Part shown: positions 36,511 to 49,456 of the stretch, piece by piece
How positions within the stretch are numbered: the first letter of the stretch is position 1
How the letters are laid out: every line of letters begins with the position of its first letter
Notes under the pieces: model-generated
Database searches by the model: none
Told to the model about the DNA's origin: nothing
The model's input: the letters and a program-made list of their open reading frames with translations, nothing else
From: Ailanthus altissimus
Lineage: Eukaryota > Streptophyta > Magnoliopsida > Sapindales > Simaroubaceae
NCBI GenBank assembly: GCA_946807835.1
Contig: OX327699.1
Span: forward strand, 64,501 to 128,500
Direction: 5' to 3'
DNA: 64,000 nucleotides
Position numbers and translations under genes: made by a program

Positions 36511-37780
36511 TGATAGGGGCGTAAAAGTAATAGTATAATTTATACCCAATTTTTGTATTTTACTCCAAATCATAAATATTTGGCTATTTAATTATATTTT
36601 TTTTTATCATAAATAGATGCACAATAGAAAATGTCACGCATAAGAACAAATGGGAGGCGAATCAGACGTCAAACAAAGAAGTTACGCTCAAAATACGAAA
36701 TGGGTACCAGGGCTGGGCATCGTGGCGCCAGCGGCGGTGAACAGTACCCTATAAACAGTAATTAGTAAACAGTATTTTGCTGCAACAACTCATGAACAGT
36801 ATTTTGAAGACAAAAACCTATAAATAGAAGGCCAAAATCCTTAGGAGGAAAAAAGAGGAAGATAGGAGAAAAAAAAAAGACAAAAACTTAGAGAAAGAAT
36901 TCACAATACAAATCAAAGATTAAAGCCAAAGATTGAAGAATCAAGATCAAGATTCAAGTTTCAAATCAAGATTGAGAGAGAAGAACATCAAGGAGTCACT
37001 TTGATTAGTTTTTCTTCTCTATTTTTATCATTATATTATTGTTCTTGTTAATCTTTATGAATTGGTTTGATACTTTTAGTTTTGTGATGGGCTAAATTGT
37101 TCATCTAGGGTTAAACTATATGAACCTAGTATAGATTTGGATTGTGTTAATTTTTAGTTTATGAACTTGATACATTCAATTGATTTATTCTATCTTGTGT
37201 TTTAATACTTTCATTATACCTAATCAATATTTCGAATGATTGAGGAACCGTGATGAACTTGACAAAGGGATTCATGTGTTTAGTTTAGGATAGTTTGATG
37301 CATGATCATAGGATAACAACTATGAATTTCATCTAGGATAAATATATACCTAGGTGGCATGTACGGTATAATTTAGACTTGATCTTAATGAATTATATTC
37401 TGATTTGATTACCATAGACATATAGGTGATTTGATTACCATAGACATAGACATATAGTGTCTAAGCCAATCAATTGGTATTAAATGATTAATTGAGTGGT
37501 TAATGAGTCCAATGAAATACTAGGGGACGAGTCAAAATCCTAGATTATCTTTATTTATGAATTCTACCTTTTACTTTTGTTTAGTTAATTGAGAGAATTA
37601 GATTAGTTAAATAAATTTTAGATTTTAGTTTTCTTAATAAAAGTTAAGTAAGTATAATTTTAGTACTTGATTTATAGAATTAGATTGCATAGTCCCTGTG
37701 GGATCGATACTTGGACTTAAAATCTTGTATTACTTAATACGATAGCGTGCACTTGCACTTAGCTAGTAAAGCTTCAATCA
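36511..37780 (+). repeat. Athila 3' LTR
   Basis: About 1.27 kb, TGATAGGGGCG to CTTCAATCA. It is closely similar to the 5' LTR, with a few indels. The GC-rich island is shorter here (about 36714-36740). Confidence 0.9.
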
Positions 37781-38459
37781 GTTGACGGATCCCATATCTA
37801 CATACATCAAACTCCATGAGTATTGGACTATACCCAACGACACCTAGAGGTCAAAGCATGAAAAGTCTCTAAAATGTGTGGAATCAAAGTATAGTAGATC
37901 ACTCACAAGCCCACCGTGGTACTCAGATTAAAGGATCACAAATACTACTCAACTTGAGAAAATCTTTTATTAACGGCTTTATAGAATGTCTATTGGAGGT
38001 CCTTATGAGTCTATTCAATATCCAGTCCTTACTGAAAACATGCATACCTATACAAGCTTCTATTAAGCCTGCTGTCTGCTAAGACTAACTGTTTGGATAA
38101 TCTAAATATAGACAATCACTAATCCGAAAGGTATACCAATTGGCCCGTGTCGAGAACCATAAATTAGGAACAATGTTTTCAAGAACATACTGCATAATAA
38201 TATTTCTTAGCATAATTTACAAGTCCTTACAACTATGTCATTACTAATATATTCGCATGTCTTTATCCTATTTTAGATAAGGTTTAACTCTTAGAATGCT
38301 AACTTTTAGTACTGACCTAAACGTTTTTAGATCAAATATAAATTATTTTAGATTTATAATTTCTGAAAAGTAACAAGTTTTGTACCATATAATTAATTAT
38401 TAGTAATTTATTTAAAATGTTCATTGTATAAATATTCATACAATATTTAGAATGGCATG
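37781..38459 (-). mobile_element. Copia copy C, 3' LTR, right part
   Basis: The LTR resumes after the Athila element with GACGGATCCCATATCT and follows the other copia LTRs to GGCATGTAAGCA. It then joins internal copia sequence directly, missing the roughly 320 bp that separate LTR and RNase H in copy A. Confidence 0.78.
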
Positions 38460-39420
38460 TAAGCATCGCTTCCTTTGCAGCTTCTAAAGCTACAATGTAT
38501 TTAACCTTCGTAATAAAATCAGTTATGGATGTTTGTTTAATACTCTTCTAACTGAATGCGGCACCGTTTAGAAAAAACACATAACCAATGTAAACTTTTT
38601 ATCATCCAGATCAAACTAAAAGTCTAAATTAATGTATCTCTTTAACTATAAGTCATTCTCTCCATAAATAAAAAAACTTATCCTTTGTAACCTTAAGGTA
38701 TTTTAAGATATATTTCATAGCTATCCAATGGTCACTACCTCGATCAAACTAATACTGGCTCATAACACTTATAACCATATTGATGTCAAATCTTGTACAT
38801 AACATGACGCGCATCAAGCTACCTACAGTTGATGCATATGGCATGTTAGACATTATAACCCTTTCATCTTCCTTCTAATGACACATATTATGTACAAGAT
38901 TATATAACTCTCCTAGTCATTATAACATGACGTACATCAAGCTACCTATAGTTGATATATAAAAATATTGATGTCAAATCTTTTTATATATAAGGACTAG
39001 GAGAGTCCTATCAGCCTCTTAACTCTATATTTACAAAACTTTATATCCGGTATACATGAAGCCTCTCCCAAATCCTTCATTAAGAAGTTCTTACTCAAAT
39101 AACTCTTGATTGACTGTAACATGCCAATATCATTTTCAATAATAAGTATGCCATCCACATAAAGAACAAAAAAAATAATCATACTCCCACTGACATTTCT
39201 GTATACACATGCTTACTCTTCATTTTTGATAAAATCAAACCATTTGATTATTTCATCAAAATGAAGATTCTAGCTTCAAGATATCCATTGAAGAAACTTG
39301 TCTTTAAGATATCCATTGAAGAAACTTGTCTTTACATCCATTGGTCAAATCTCAAAATCATAATAAGCTGCAATAACCATTAAAATTCAAATTGACTTTA
39401 GCATGGTAACTAGTGAAAAT
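38460..39420 (-). pseudogene. Copia copy C, RNase H to RT remnant
   Basis: The minus strand matches 44461-45430 of copia copy A. A piece at 39182-38997 reads FFVLYVDGILIIENDIGMLQ followed by LSKNFLMKDLGEASCI, the region around the YVDD catalytic box of reverse transcriptase, here YVDG. Many stops are present. A 24-bp unit (AAGATATCCATTGAAGAAAC...) is duplicated near 39276-39330. Confidence 0.8.
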
Positions 39421-39433
39421 ATTTTCTCATTTT

Positions 39434-39628
39434 GAAGGGAAATTAAAGCTAACAAATAAATGAAGCTAACAATAATGAAAAACATAAGCAAACGGGAGAC
39501 CATATCGAGGTGATAAATATCTTCATTTATTTGTTAGCTTTAATTTCCCTTTAAAATGAAAGACAAGATCTAGCTTCACAAGCATGGCCTCTTATGTTTT
39601 CCGTTTGCTTATGTTTTTCATTATTGTT
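39434..39628. repeat. Two interleaved inverted repeats (A-B-A'-B')
   Basis: Segment A (about 39438-39466, GGGAAATTAAAGCTAACAAA...) has a perfect inverted copy at 39522-39550. Segment B (about 39473-39503, AACAATAATGAAAAACATAA...) has a perfect inverted copy at 39600-39628. The order A, B, A', B' is not that of a simple hairpin. No coding potential. Confidence 0.85.
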
Positions 39629-39639
39629 TAATCAAATTA

Positions 39640-40980
39640 AAGAAACAAAGAAAAAAAAACATGTGCTCAATTTGATAAAGCTTGATGTGCCGAACCTTGC
39701 CTATGAAAAGATCAAAGTGATGAAATAATTTTCATCCACAATTATTAGTCAATAATTCAACCCCCACCATCACTCCATGGCCATTCCTCTTTGTTTAATA
39801 ATTGTTTAAACAATTTAAACATGTTTTAATTATTATTAAAATATTTGTTTGACTTTATAATATAATAATATATCTCATTTATTACTAGTTTATTCAAAAA
39901 AGTGTGCACTCCTAAAGCCCAAAGTAGCCACAATCTTACTTTTAAGCTTTCAACACCAGAAAAGATATGATGCTCGCAATTAAAGGGAAGAGACCAAAAA
40001 GCTTATGAATAAACAAATGGCTTTGCTTATCCAATAAGCAAGGTCACTTTAGTAATTTGAAAGTCAAACAATAAAAAGTCTACAATGTGCCACTTGTCAT
40101 TATCTTATCAGTCAATTACTATTTGTTAACTAATTAATATACTTAACACTTAAATCTTAATAAGTACACATCTAGAGAGAAATTAAGGCAAATATATAGT
40201 CTGCTGGAATTTATAGAATTCAACCATTCAATTCTATACATTGCCCTAATGTACAACGAGTACACTTCATATTGCAAGACTCTCAAAGTCCATGCCTGAT
40301 TTTTTAAATGGAACATTTTCATGAGTCCGTAATCGATGTCCCACGTATACGTCACACCGTATTAGACTATACAAGTTGAGGTTACAACGCATACGTATAA
40401 TCCATTCATTATCTATATCTTGGAAGAGTGGTGATATAAATCATCATCGTTAAATCTCATATACTCATCCATGAACTTATCTCCAGATCTGTATCTCAAT
40501 AAATAATATATGCAAACACTTTTGCAATATTATTTATTATTTAACTTTACGGTAAACTCTTTTCCTAGCTTAATTGCTTATTGCCATAAGACTTTTTGAG
40601 AGACATTCTCAGAGCATCTGGATACATAATTTGCTTATGTGAGCTGACGTATCCCATATCTATGCACACCGGACTTCATGAGCATCGAACCATACCCAAC
40701 AAAACGTAACGGTCAGACCATGAAAAATCTCTAACATTCGTGAAACCAAAATATGGTGGATCACTCATAAGCCCACTGTAACTCTCAGGTAAAAGGACCA
40801 CAAATACTACTCAACTCAAGAGGACCTGCTATTAACGATTCCATAAGATGTCTATTAGAGGTATTTGTGAATCTTTTCAGTATTTAGTCATCATTGAATA
40901 CCCGTATGCCTATACAAGATTCCACTAAGTTCATAATCTACTAACATCAATCATTTGGACAATCTAGATAAAAATATATA
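39640..40980 (-). mobile_element. Copia copy B, 3' LTR, left part
   Basis: From about 40080 the sequence aligns clearly with the copia LTR (CAATGTGCCAC, GTACACTTCATATTGC, CATACGTATAATCC). Before that, similarity is weak and the left limit is uncertain. The LTR is cut at 40980 by copy A and resumes at 51292. Confidence 0.65.
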
Positions 40981-43900
40981 TGTAGGGAATCAACTGTGCA
41001 CTGGTGTATGCATGTGCTAGTGTGTTTATTACAAAATACGCATCTAATACATATTGTAGTGCAACGAAATTATAAAACATATAATTAACACACTTATCAC
41101 ATATTAATCAAATTAATATATAAATGATAAATATGAGAAATTACCAATATGTGTAACGTTTTACACATTTTCTTTCGAAGTTCGCCTAGAGTTGTATACG
41201 TTGTCAGTTCTAGTTATCAACTTGGTGGGTTTGATAAACTAGAACAGCAGCTCTTAAGTCCAACATAGGATTAACACTTAATCTCAAATGGCCGGTTCTA
41301 AACTTGCTCTTTCTTTGGCATGAATAAAGAAAACAAATATAAACAACAATTGTTTCTTTTCTTCTTAAGAGCAAAACGGAAATCAAAATAGAAATAACCC
41401 TTTATTTCTCAATTCCCTTCACCCATTTTCGTTTACACTCACACATATATATCTCTTTTACATTAAAAAATAATATTATAATATAATATTAATAAACGAT
41501 GCATTGTTGGCAAAAAATAATAATAATAAACTAAAATAATAATATTATATATATAATGCATGACAACTATTATGGATTATATATTATATTATTATTAATA
41601 TAATATTATAAAATAATATATTTTATTAGAGATATTTTGATTATTTAACATTTAAATAATTAAAGTGTGAAATGATCATTTTACCTTTCATGAATAGTTA
41701 TCAAGTATACATCTTATTGGGTCTTATTAAATCTCATACTTGAGTAAACTCAACCAAGGGTCCACAATGCGTCACGCGTCATTTTACAATTAGTGAATAA
41801 TAATTATTGACTAATCATTGTATTTAATACTTAAATACGCATATGCACGTATTTCTATGGTTACGTTGGATATTACTAGACTAAAAAATTTAATTTAGTA
41901 CCTTGCCCCAGTGCACAACGAGTACACTCCATATCGCGGGACTCCCTAGGTCCATGCCCGATTCGTCAAATGGAATTATTCCATAAGTCAGTGAGCAATG
42001 CCCTACGCACACGTCACGAATATTACAAATCAGCGCGTTGAACCATACAAGTTGAGGTTACAATGTATACGTATAGTTCTTCCATCATATATATCTTGGA
42101 TGTGTAAAGATATAGATCCACACCGTCAAATTCCCATATGCTCATCCATAAATCTATCTCCAAAATAGTATCTCAATTGAACAATATGAGCAAAACTCTT
42201 TGCCATATTGTTTAACCCCATGGAAACGCCTTTCTGGGTTAATTGTTTACGGTTATAAGACTTTTTCTGAGATACTATGTTGGAGCATATAGATATATTA
42301 CTCCTTATGAGAGCTGATGGATCTCATATCTGCACGCACCAAACTCCATAAGTATCGAACTATATCGAGCGACACCCAGCGGTCAGACCATGAAAGATCT
42401 CTGACATGCGTGTAACCAAAGCATGGTAGATCACTCACAAGCCCATTATGATGCTTAAGTTAGAGGACCATATATATTACTCAACTCAAAAGGACCTTTA
42501 ATTGACGACAACATATAATGTCTATTGGGGTCCTCATGAGTTTATTCAGTACTCAGTCCTAACTAAATACCTGTATGCCTATACAATCTCCAAGATCCTG
42601 ATCAGGTATGAACAACTAATTGTACCCTACAAATATAGACATACACTGATCTATGTAAATTAATAGGATCTACTAACAGACCTGCATTAGTAGAAATAGA
42701 AGAGGAACTATGTAGTTGAGAACATACTTGCATAATGACACATCCTAGCAACCTATTACAACTCTTGCAACTATATCATTATTAGCATATTCTGAGGTCT
42801 TTGTTCCGTTACAGACAATGTTCCAACTCTTCGAATATTCGCTAACTCTTAGTCTAAACTCTATTAGACCGTATCCGAACTCCTTCAGATAAAATAAAGT
42901 CTGTAGCATAACAAGCATTAAACCATATAATTAAAAGGTAACTGGCGATATAACAAAACATATTATGTATAGATATCAAATATTCATACAAAACTGGGAT
43001 GACACGTAGGCACAACCCTAATAATATATTGATCTATGTGAAAGGGTTTCATCGATAGACCCATATCGATAAAATAGATCAGAAACTTAGTGTTTGAGAA
43101 CATGTTGCATAATGACACTTCTTTGCACCAATTGCAACTCTTTGCAACTATGTCATTACTAATATATTCTCAGGTCTTTGTCCATTTCAGATAAGGCTCT
43201 AACTCGTTAGATTTTACTAACTCTCATAACCTGCTAGCTCTTAACAGTGTTTACTTGTAGCATTTATAATTCTTAGCATTGCTAACTCTTAGGACTAATC
43301 TAAACTCATTTAAACCAGAATTGAACTCCTTCAAATCATACCCGAAACACCTTTTTCGGGTTAACTGCTTACAGTCATAAGACTTTCCTGAGATACTATC
43401 TTGGAGCATCTAGATATATCATTCCCTATGAGAGCTAATGAGTCCTATATCTGCACGTACCAGACTCCATGAGCATTGGACCATACCGAGCGGTCAGACC
43501 ATGAAAGGTCTTTGACATGCGTGGAACCAAAGCATAATGGATCACTCACAAACCCACCATGGTGCTCAGGTCAGAGGACTACGTATACTACTCAACTCGA
43601 GAGGACCTTCCATTGACAGCAACATAAGATGTCTATTAGGGTCCTCATGAGTCTGTTCAGTACTCTATCCTAACTGAATACCTGTATGCCTATACAATCT
43701 CCAAGATTCTGGTCAGCTAGGAACAACTAACTGTACCCTACGGATATAGACATACACTGATCTATATAAATTAATAGGATCTACTAACAGATATGCATTA
43801 ATAGAAATAGAACAAAAACTATATAGTTAAGAACATGCTTGCATAATGACACATCCTAGCAACCTATTGCAACTCTTGTAACTATATAATTATTAGCATA

Positions 43901-44141
43901 TTCTTAGGTTTTTCTCCTATTACAGACAATATTCTAACTCTTAGAATATTCACTAACTCTTAGCACCAATTTAAACTCCTTTAGATTGTACCGAACTCCT
44001 TCAGATAAAACAAAGTTTGTAGCGTAACAAGCATTAAACAATATAATTAAAAGGTAATTGGGAATATAACAAAATATACTATTTATAGATATCAAATATT
44101 CATACAAAACTGGGATGGCACGTAGGCATAACCTTAATAAT
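40981..44141 (-). mobile_element. Copia copy A, 3' LTR side, rearranged (3.16 kb)
   Basis: 40981-43028 is a full-length LTR nearly identical to 49457-51291. 43029-43344 matches the DNA flanking copy A on its other side (51292-51610). 43345-44141 is a second, more diverged part of the LTR, matching 42236-43028, and ends at the polypurine tract (minus strand GGGAAAGTGGGAGAT, about 44142-44156). The normal LTR is about 1.84 kb, so this block is a recombinant or duplicated structure. Confidence 0.75.
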
Positions 44142-47100
44142 CTCCCACTTTCCCTAGTGCCAATCAAAGTGGTATCTAATGCCCATAGACTCCACGTGTT
44201 TCTCAAACACCTTTGGAGTTAAGACTTTGGTAAGTGGATCCGCTATATTATTTATAGAATCTATTCTACAAATAACTACATCTCCCGTGGCCAAGATCTC
44301 TCTAATGATGTGGTATTTTCGCTCCACATGCTTAAACTTCTGGTGTGCTATTGACTCATTTGCTTGTGCTATAGCCCCATTGTTGTCACAAAATAATGAG
44401 ATAGGATCCGATGAACTTGGAACTATTCCAAGCTCAGTGACAAACTTATGAATTCAAACAGCTTCCTTTGCATCTTCAGAAGCTGTAATGTACTCTGTCT
44501 CTGTGGTAGAGTCAGCTGTGGACCCTTCCTTGGTGCTCTTTCAGCTCACTACGCCTTCATTGAGAGTAAACATATATCTAGATTTAGACTTTCTATTATT
44601 TAGATCAGATTGAAAGTTTGAATCTATGTATCCTCTCACTAGAATATCATTATCTCCATAAATGAGAAACTTATCCTTCGTCCCCTTAAGGTATTTCAGG
44701 ATATGTTTGACCGCCATCTAATGGCTGTCACCTGGATCAGATTGATATCGGCTTGTAACACTTACAACCATATTGATATCAGATCTCGTGCATATCATAG
44801 CATACATCAAGCTGCCAACAACTGATGCATATAGTATATTGAACATTCTAACTCTTTTATTTTCCATCCAACAAGACATTCTCCTAGAGAGATGAACATC
44901 ATATCTAAAAGGTATATTTACTGTCTTACAGTTAGTAAAATTGTACCTTTCAAAGACGCTATCAATGTACGATAACTGAAAAAATCCTATTAGCTTCCTA
45001 GCTTTATCTCTATAGAGCTTTATACCTAATATATAGAAAGCTTCTCCAAAGTCTTTCATGGAGAAATTCTTACTCGAATAACTTTTCGTGGATTGTAACA
45101 TATTAATATCATTCTTAATGATCAGTATGTGATAGAGAACTAGGAAGACAATCATGCTCATACTGACCTTTTTAAACACACAAGCTTCTTCTTTATTTTT
45201 TATGAAACCAGACTTTTTGATTACCTTATCAAAATGATGATTTCAGTTTCGAGAGGCTTGCTTAAGTCCATAAATGAAATTCTTCAACCTGCATACCAGA
45301 CTAGAAGTTGGCTGGATGTAAAACCTTCAGATTGTTCTATGAATATCCCCTCCTTGAGGTATCCATTCAGGAACGCCATCTTTACATTCATCTGTCAAAT
45401 CTCAAAGTCATAGTATACAACAAGTGCCATCAAAATTCTGATTAACTTTAGCATCGAAACTGGTGCAAAGATCTCCTCATAATCGATCCCAAATCGCTGA
45501 GAATAACCTTTTGCCACCAATCGATCCTTAAAGGTCTTTACCTTTCCATTAGGCACACACTTCTATTTGTAAATCCATTTACAACCGATATGAACAATTC
45601 CTTCGGAAAGCGGAACCAAGTCCCAGACTTGAGTCTGAAGCATAGAGTCAATTTTGAATTCCATGGCTACTTGCCATTTACCCGAGTCGATGTCTAACAT
45701 CGCCTCCCTGTAAGTCAAATGATCGTTTCCTTCTATTAAAAAAACCTCAAGTGCCTCTTTAAGCATCTGACCATACCTAAAAGGTAACCTGGACATCCTT
45801 TCAGGCCTACGTGGAGGGTGTGTTAAAGGTACACTGCTTTCTTGAACTTGAGGATCCATCTATAGCTTATCAGGTTCCAGATTGACTTCATCAAGTACAA
45901 TCTTTTTACAATCCCCACAATCCTCTAGAAACTGTTTCTCAAGGAAAGTGACATTCCAAGCAACGAACACATTTCGTTCCTCTGGATCATGAAATTGGTA
46001 TCCTATTGAATTTTTGGGATACCCTATAAACCTATACTTGTACCCCTGGGTGCAAGTTTATTCTATTGTGTAACTATTACGTAAGCAGGACAACCCCAAA
46101 TCTTAAGATACTTAAGACTCGATTTTTTACCCTTCATCATCTTACGTGGAGTGGTAAGAATAGCTTTAGATGAAACTTTATTCAAGATATGAGCAGCAGT
46201 GTAGAGAGCATAATCCCACAGGTATTGTAGAAGATCAATAAAGCTCATCATCGATCGGACCATATCTAATAAAGTCTGATTCCTCCTCTCTGAAATACTA
46301 TTGTGTTGCGAAGTACCTGGAGGACTTTATTGAGCAAGAATCTTATTCTCCTTTAAATAGTCTAAAAAATCACTGCCCATGTAATCACCGCCTCGATCTG
46401 ATCGAAGGCACTTAATGTACATGTCGGTTTGTTTCTCTACTTCAAGTCAAAATTCTTTAAACTTTTCAAAAGTTTCTAACTTGTGTTTCAACAGAAACAT
46501 GTAACCATATCATGACTAATCATCGATAAAGGTTACAAAGTATCGAAAGCCACCCATTGTAGTGTGATTCATTGGACTGCATACATCACTATGTATCAAT
46601 TCCAATAAACTAGTGGCACGGTGTCCAACACCAGTAAATAGAGATTTGGTCATCTTCTATTGAATACAAGATTTACAAACTAGATAATGCTCCATGGTCA
46701 AATCAGGTATCTGACCATCCTTAACTAGACAGGATATGCGTCTCACACCTATATGGCCTAATCTCATATGCCACATTTCGGTTTCATTTAAGATTTTTGA
46801 TCTTGCACGTTTGTTACTAGAACTAACTTGAACATTCATGACATTTCTCACTATATCCAATACATAATACCTATTCATTAACTAACACTCAGCTAACAAA
46901 ACATTATGTATATTATATAAGTACAAAGAACGATTTCGTATATTTACATGATAACCTTCACTATCAAGCATAGGAAGGGATACAATCTATCTGATAATAT
47001 TAGGTACATAATAACAATTATACAAAATAACTATTCTATTATAAAGAAGAAGCAAATCAAAATGTCTAACAGCTTAGACTTGCAGGAACTCTCTATTTCC

Positions 47101-47550
47101 CATTCTGAGCATCACTTCTCCTAGCATTTGCATCCTAACTTTCCTCAGTCCCTACAACACATTACAGATGTGATAAGAGCATGCAGTATCTATTACCCAG
47201 CCAGTATAAGCATCAAATACTAAAGAATTTTCAATAATAGTCAAGCACATACCTAAGGGAGTCTCCTTCACAGTAGCAAAGCACCTTGTACAGTTGTGCT
47301 TCCAGTACCCATCCTTACCGTAAAAGAAATATTTTCCTTTTGCTTTCTTCTTATAAGGCTTGGATACCTGCTGCCTCTGAGGACCCATCCGAGGTGGCTT
47401 CTTCTTCTCTTTAGACTTTCCAAAAGTCATTGGGGTAGAAGATGAGGCACTTTGGACCAAGAGGGCTAAACCCCCTTTACATATGTCCTCATCTGCTATC
47501 TTCAACAAATTATGAAGCTCACTATATTGAGCTCAAAGCTTGCATATTAA
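44142..47550 (-). pseudogene. Copia copy A pol: protease, integrase, RT, RNase H (broken)
   Basis: Minus-strand domains follow the copia order. A zinc knuckle has lost its first cysteines (FFYGKDGYWKHNC, about 47300). The protease box reads WVIDTACSYHIC instead of DTG. The GAG-pre-integrase region holds MWHMRLGHIG (about 46770). The integrase keeps all three acidic sites: HSDV near 46585, SDRGG near 46390 and SERRN near 46285. Reverse transcriptase starts near 45859 with WQVAMEFKIDSMLQTQVWDL, but the YVDD box near 45130 reads LYHILI. RNase H follows to 44142. Many stops and frameshifts separate the pieces, so it cannot make an active polyprotein. Confidence 0.88.
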
Positions 47551-48060
47551 AATTCATAACAAACTGAGCAAATGACCCTGGCAGCGATTAGAGAATCAAA
47601 CTATTCCCCAAGTTATTATTTAGAAAAATGTCTATAGCCTCAAATTTCTTAATGTACCCTATCATCTTGAGTACATAGGGACTAATAAGATTGCCCTCGC
47701 TCAGTCTAACCTGAAAGAGCGCCTTGGCGACCCTATACATCTTGACCTGAGGTCGATCGCCAAAGAGCTTCTTCAAGTGCAGCATTATACTACTAGCACT
47801 GTCCATACGAACATGCTCCCACTGCAACTCTGTAGACATTGAGGCGACGATGTACGATTTAACTCTTAAATCGTCATCCAACTATTTTTGATATGTCTCT
47901 TTTTCTTCAGGGGAGGCATCATCAGAAATACCTTAAGGCATATTCTGATCTATAACATACCCAATCCTCTTAGAATTCAGAATAATTCTGAGATTCATGA
48001 GCCAATCTAAATAATTCTCGATGCCTTTGAGCTAGTGTGCATCCATATGCGCACCAAGGG
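47551..48060 (-). pseudogene. Copia copy A gag (broken)
   Basis: A 97-codon minus-strand segment at 47881-47588 carries copia gag motifs: SYIVASMSTELQWEH, then MLHLKKLFGDRPQVKMYRV and VLKMIGYIKKFEAI. The downstream part with a KGGLALLVQ block lies in another frame (47508-47430). The upstream part toward 48060 is interrupted by stops. A weaker copy exists in copia B (52090-52500). Confidence 0.82.
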
Positions 48061-49433
48061 ATTTGTAGAGGCCATCAGACTAAATCTTGCATAAACAAAA
48101 TAAATATGATATGTCAGCGAAATTTGTTAAATCGCTAATAGTACGTTTTAAATTATGGGTATAACAATTATATATTTTTTAATTTAAAACGCCCTCCCAC
48201 TACTTGACATAATCCCGATGATCTCTTAAATGGGAATACGATAGTTTAAACTAAGTAGGCCATATTGGAATTTACTCTAACCTCACGCTGTAGAAATATT
48301 GGCCTTTGTAAACCCAACATGTAGATAACATTTGCCAATTGCATCTAATGCAACCCTTACTTCTTGATCTTAAATATACCTTATCCTCACGCTGTAGCAA
48401 TATTGGATAAATGTACTTCAGACTAACTTGTCAATTATCAAATATATGTTACTGATACTACCCTTACGCTATAGCAATATTGGGCAATACGTTTGCATAT
48501 ATTTGTCTCATCTCATGTTTAACCGGTATAGTCCAAACCCAACCGACCAAGTCCCTCACACTGTAGCAATATTGAGAAAAGGCCAACGTGGCTTGTCTAA
48601 CACCGTATTGACAAGACGGGTCAATATATAATATTATCTCATAATATTATATAATTTAATCTGATTAAGAGAGATTTTCTAATTAAATAAATCCACATCT
48701 CATAAGTAGGTAATTATCAATTAATAAATATTCCTATATCAACACAATTAACCCCTACCAGTAAGGTTCCCATTGTGACTCTTAATACAGGAAATTGATT
48801 TCGATTTATAATGTAGACCGATAACTCTTATCAATGCATCTCATAAACCCTACACATGCAAAACTAATTTTGAAACATTATTCAAAATTACTGTAGCTTG
48901 AAAACAGTAAAAATTAATGTTCATTAGCAACTGTTCAAGTGAACAATTCCAGCACTGCTGCGAAGACTACCAGTGCTCCAGTGCTGGAAGGTTGAACCCT
49001 CAGCGCTGCGGTGCCCAAAGAATACCGCTGCAGGGCTGGGAGGTCACACCCCCAGTGCTACGACACCCTCACATCAGCGCTGGGAGGTCGAAACGCCCAA
49101 CGCTGCAGTGCTCTCACATTAGTGCATCAGCGCTGGAAAGTCCAAACACCCAACGCTGCGGCGCTGACCCATCAACGCTGGAGTGTAAATTCCAGAACCT
49201 TCAACGCTCCAGTGCAGGCCAACTATCACTCCAGCGCTGAGAGAAAAACTCCTAGCGTTGGCGCGACAAGTCTTCAGCGCTGCGGCACTGGGTGGTCGAA
49301 CCCCTAACGCCAGCCCCATGGCGCGGCAGCACCCAGTGTCCCCCTTTTGGCATACTTGTTTTAACACTTGAAACATGCCATTTACATTGGGTCTTTTCAT
49401 TACGTCCACGCAAACAACACCCAAATTACACAG
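48061..49433 (-). other. Copia copy A 5' leader
   Basis: Noncoding region between gag and the primer site. It contains several copies of a TGTAGCAATATTG motif (near 48285, 48392, 48469, 48560), which recur in copia B (52680-52990), and the GC-rich array at 48947-49330. Open frames here (for example 48917-49240) follow from high GC content and match no family I recognise. Confidence 0.6.
48947..49330. repeat. GC-rich degenerate AGCGCTG array
   Basis: A roughly 380-bp island in an AT-rich region. It holds about a dozen variants of the palindromic core AGCGCT, with CAGCGCTG(C/G), CAACGCT and CAGTGCT forms, spaced roughly 20-40 bp apart and alternating with GGAGGTC(G/A) or CCCTC-type blocks. Confidence 0.75.
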
Positions 49434-49448
49434 AACCGGCTCTGATAC
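49434..49448 (-). other. Copia copy A primer-binding site
   Basis: The minus strand reads TGGTATCAGAGCCGG, a perfect initiator tRNA-Met type primer site, close to the 5' LTR end at 49457. Confidence 0.88.
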
Positions 49449-49456
49449 CACAATTT

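Larger units (their letters stand above)
31483..37780 (+). mobile_element. Athila-type gypsy element, gag-only, with both LTRs
   Basis: Two LTRs (31483-32805 and 36511-37780) bound an internal region of only 3.7 kb. The 5-bp flanks GTTAA (31478-31482) and GTTGA (37781-37785) look like a target duplication with one change, and removing the element rejoins the copia LTR. The tRNA-Asp type primer site, the gag sequence and a GGACAATGT...GGGGTGGG-like stretch before the 3' LTR are typical of the Athila lineage. No protease, reverse transcriptase, RNase H or integrase core is visible, so it is non-autonomous. Confidence 0.88.

Noticed and set aside
44179..44451. Plus-strand open frame of 90 codons
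   Set aside because: Antisense of the copia RNase H region.
48947..49330. Possible CRISPR-like or satellite array
   Set aside because: The units are degenerate with variable spacing and no constant repeat. This is a plant genome and the array lies in a retroelement leader.
48917..49451. Overlapping open frames on both strands, some cysteine-rich
   Set aside because: They lie in the GC-rich array, where stop codons are rare. Frames on both strands are equally open and none resembles a known protein.
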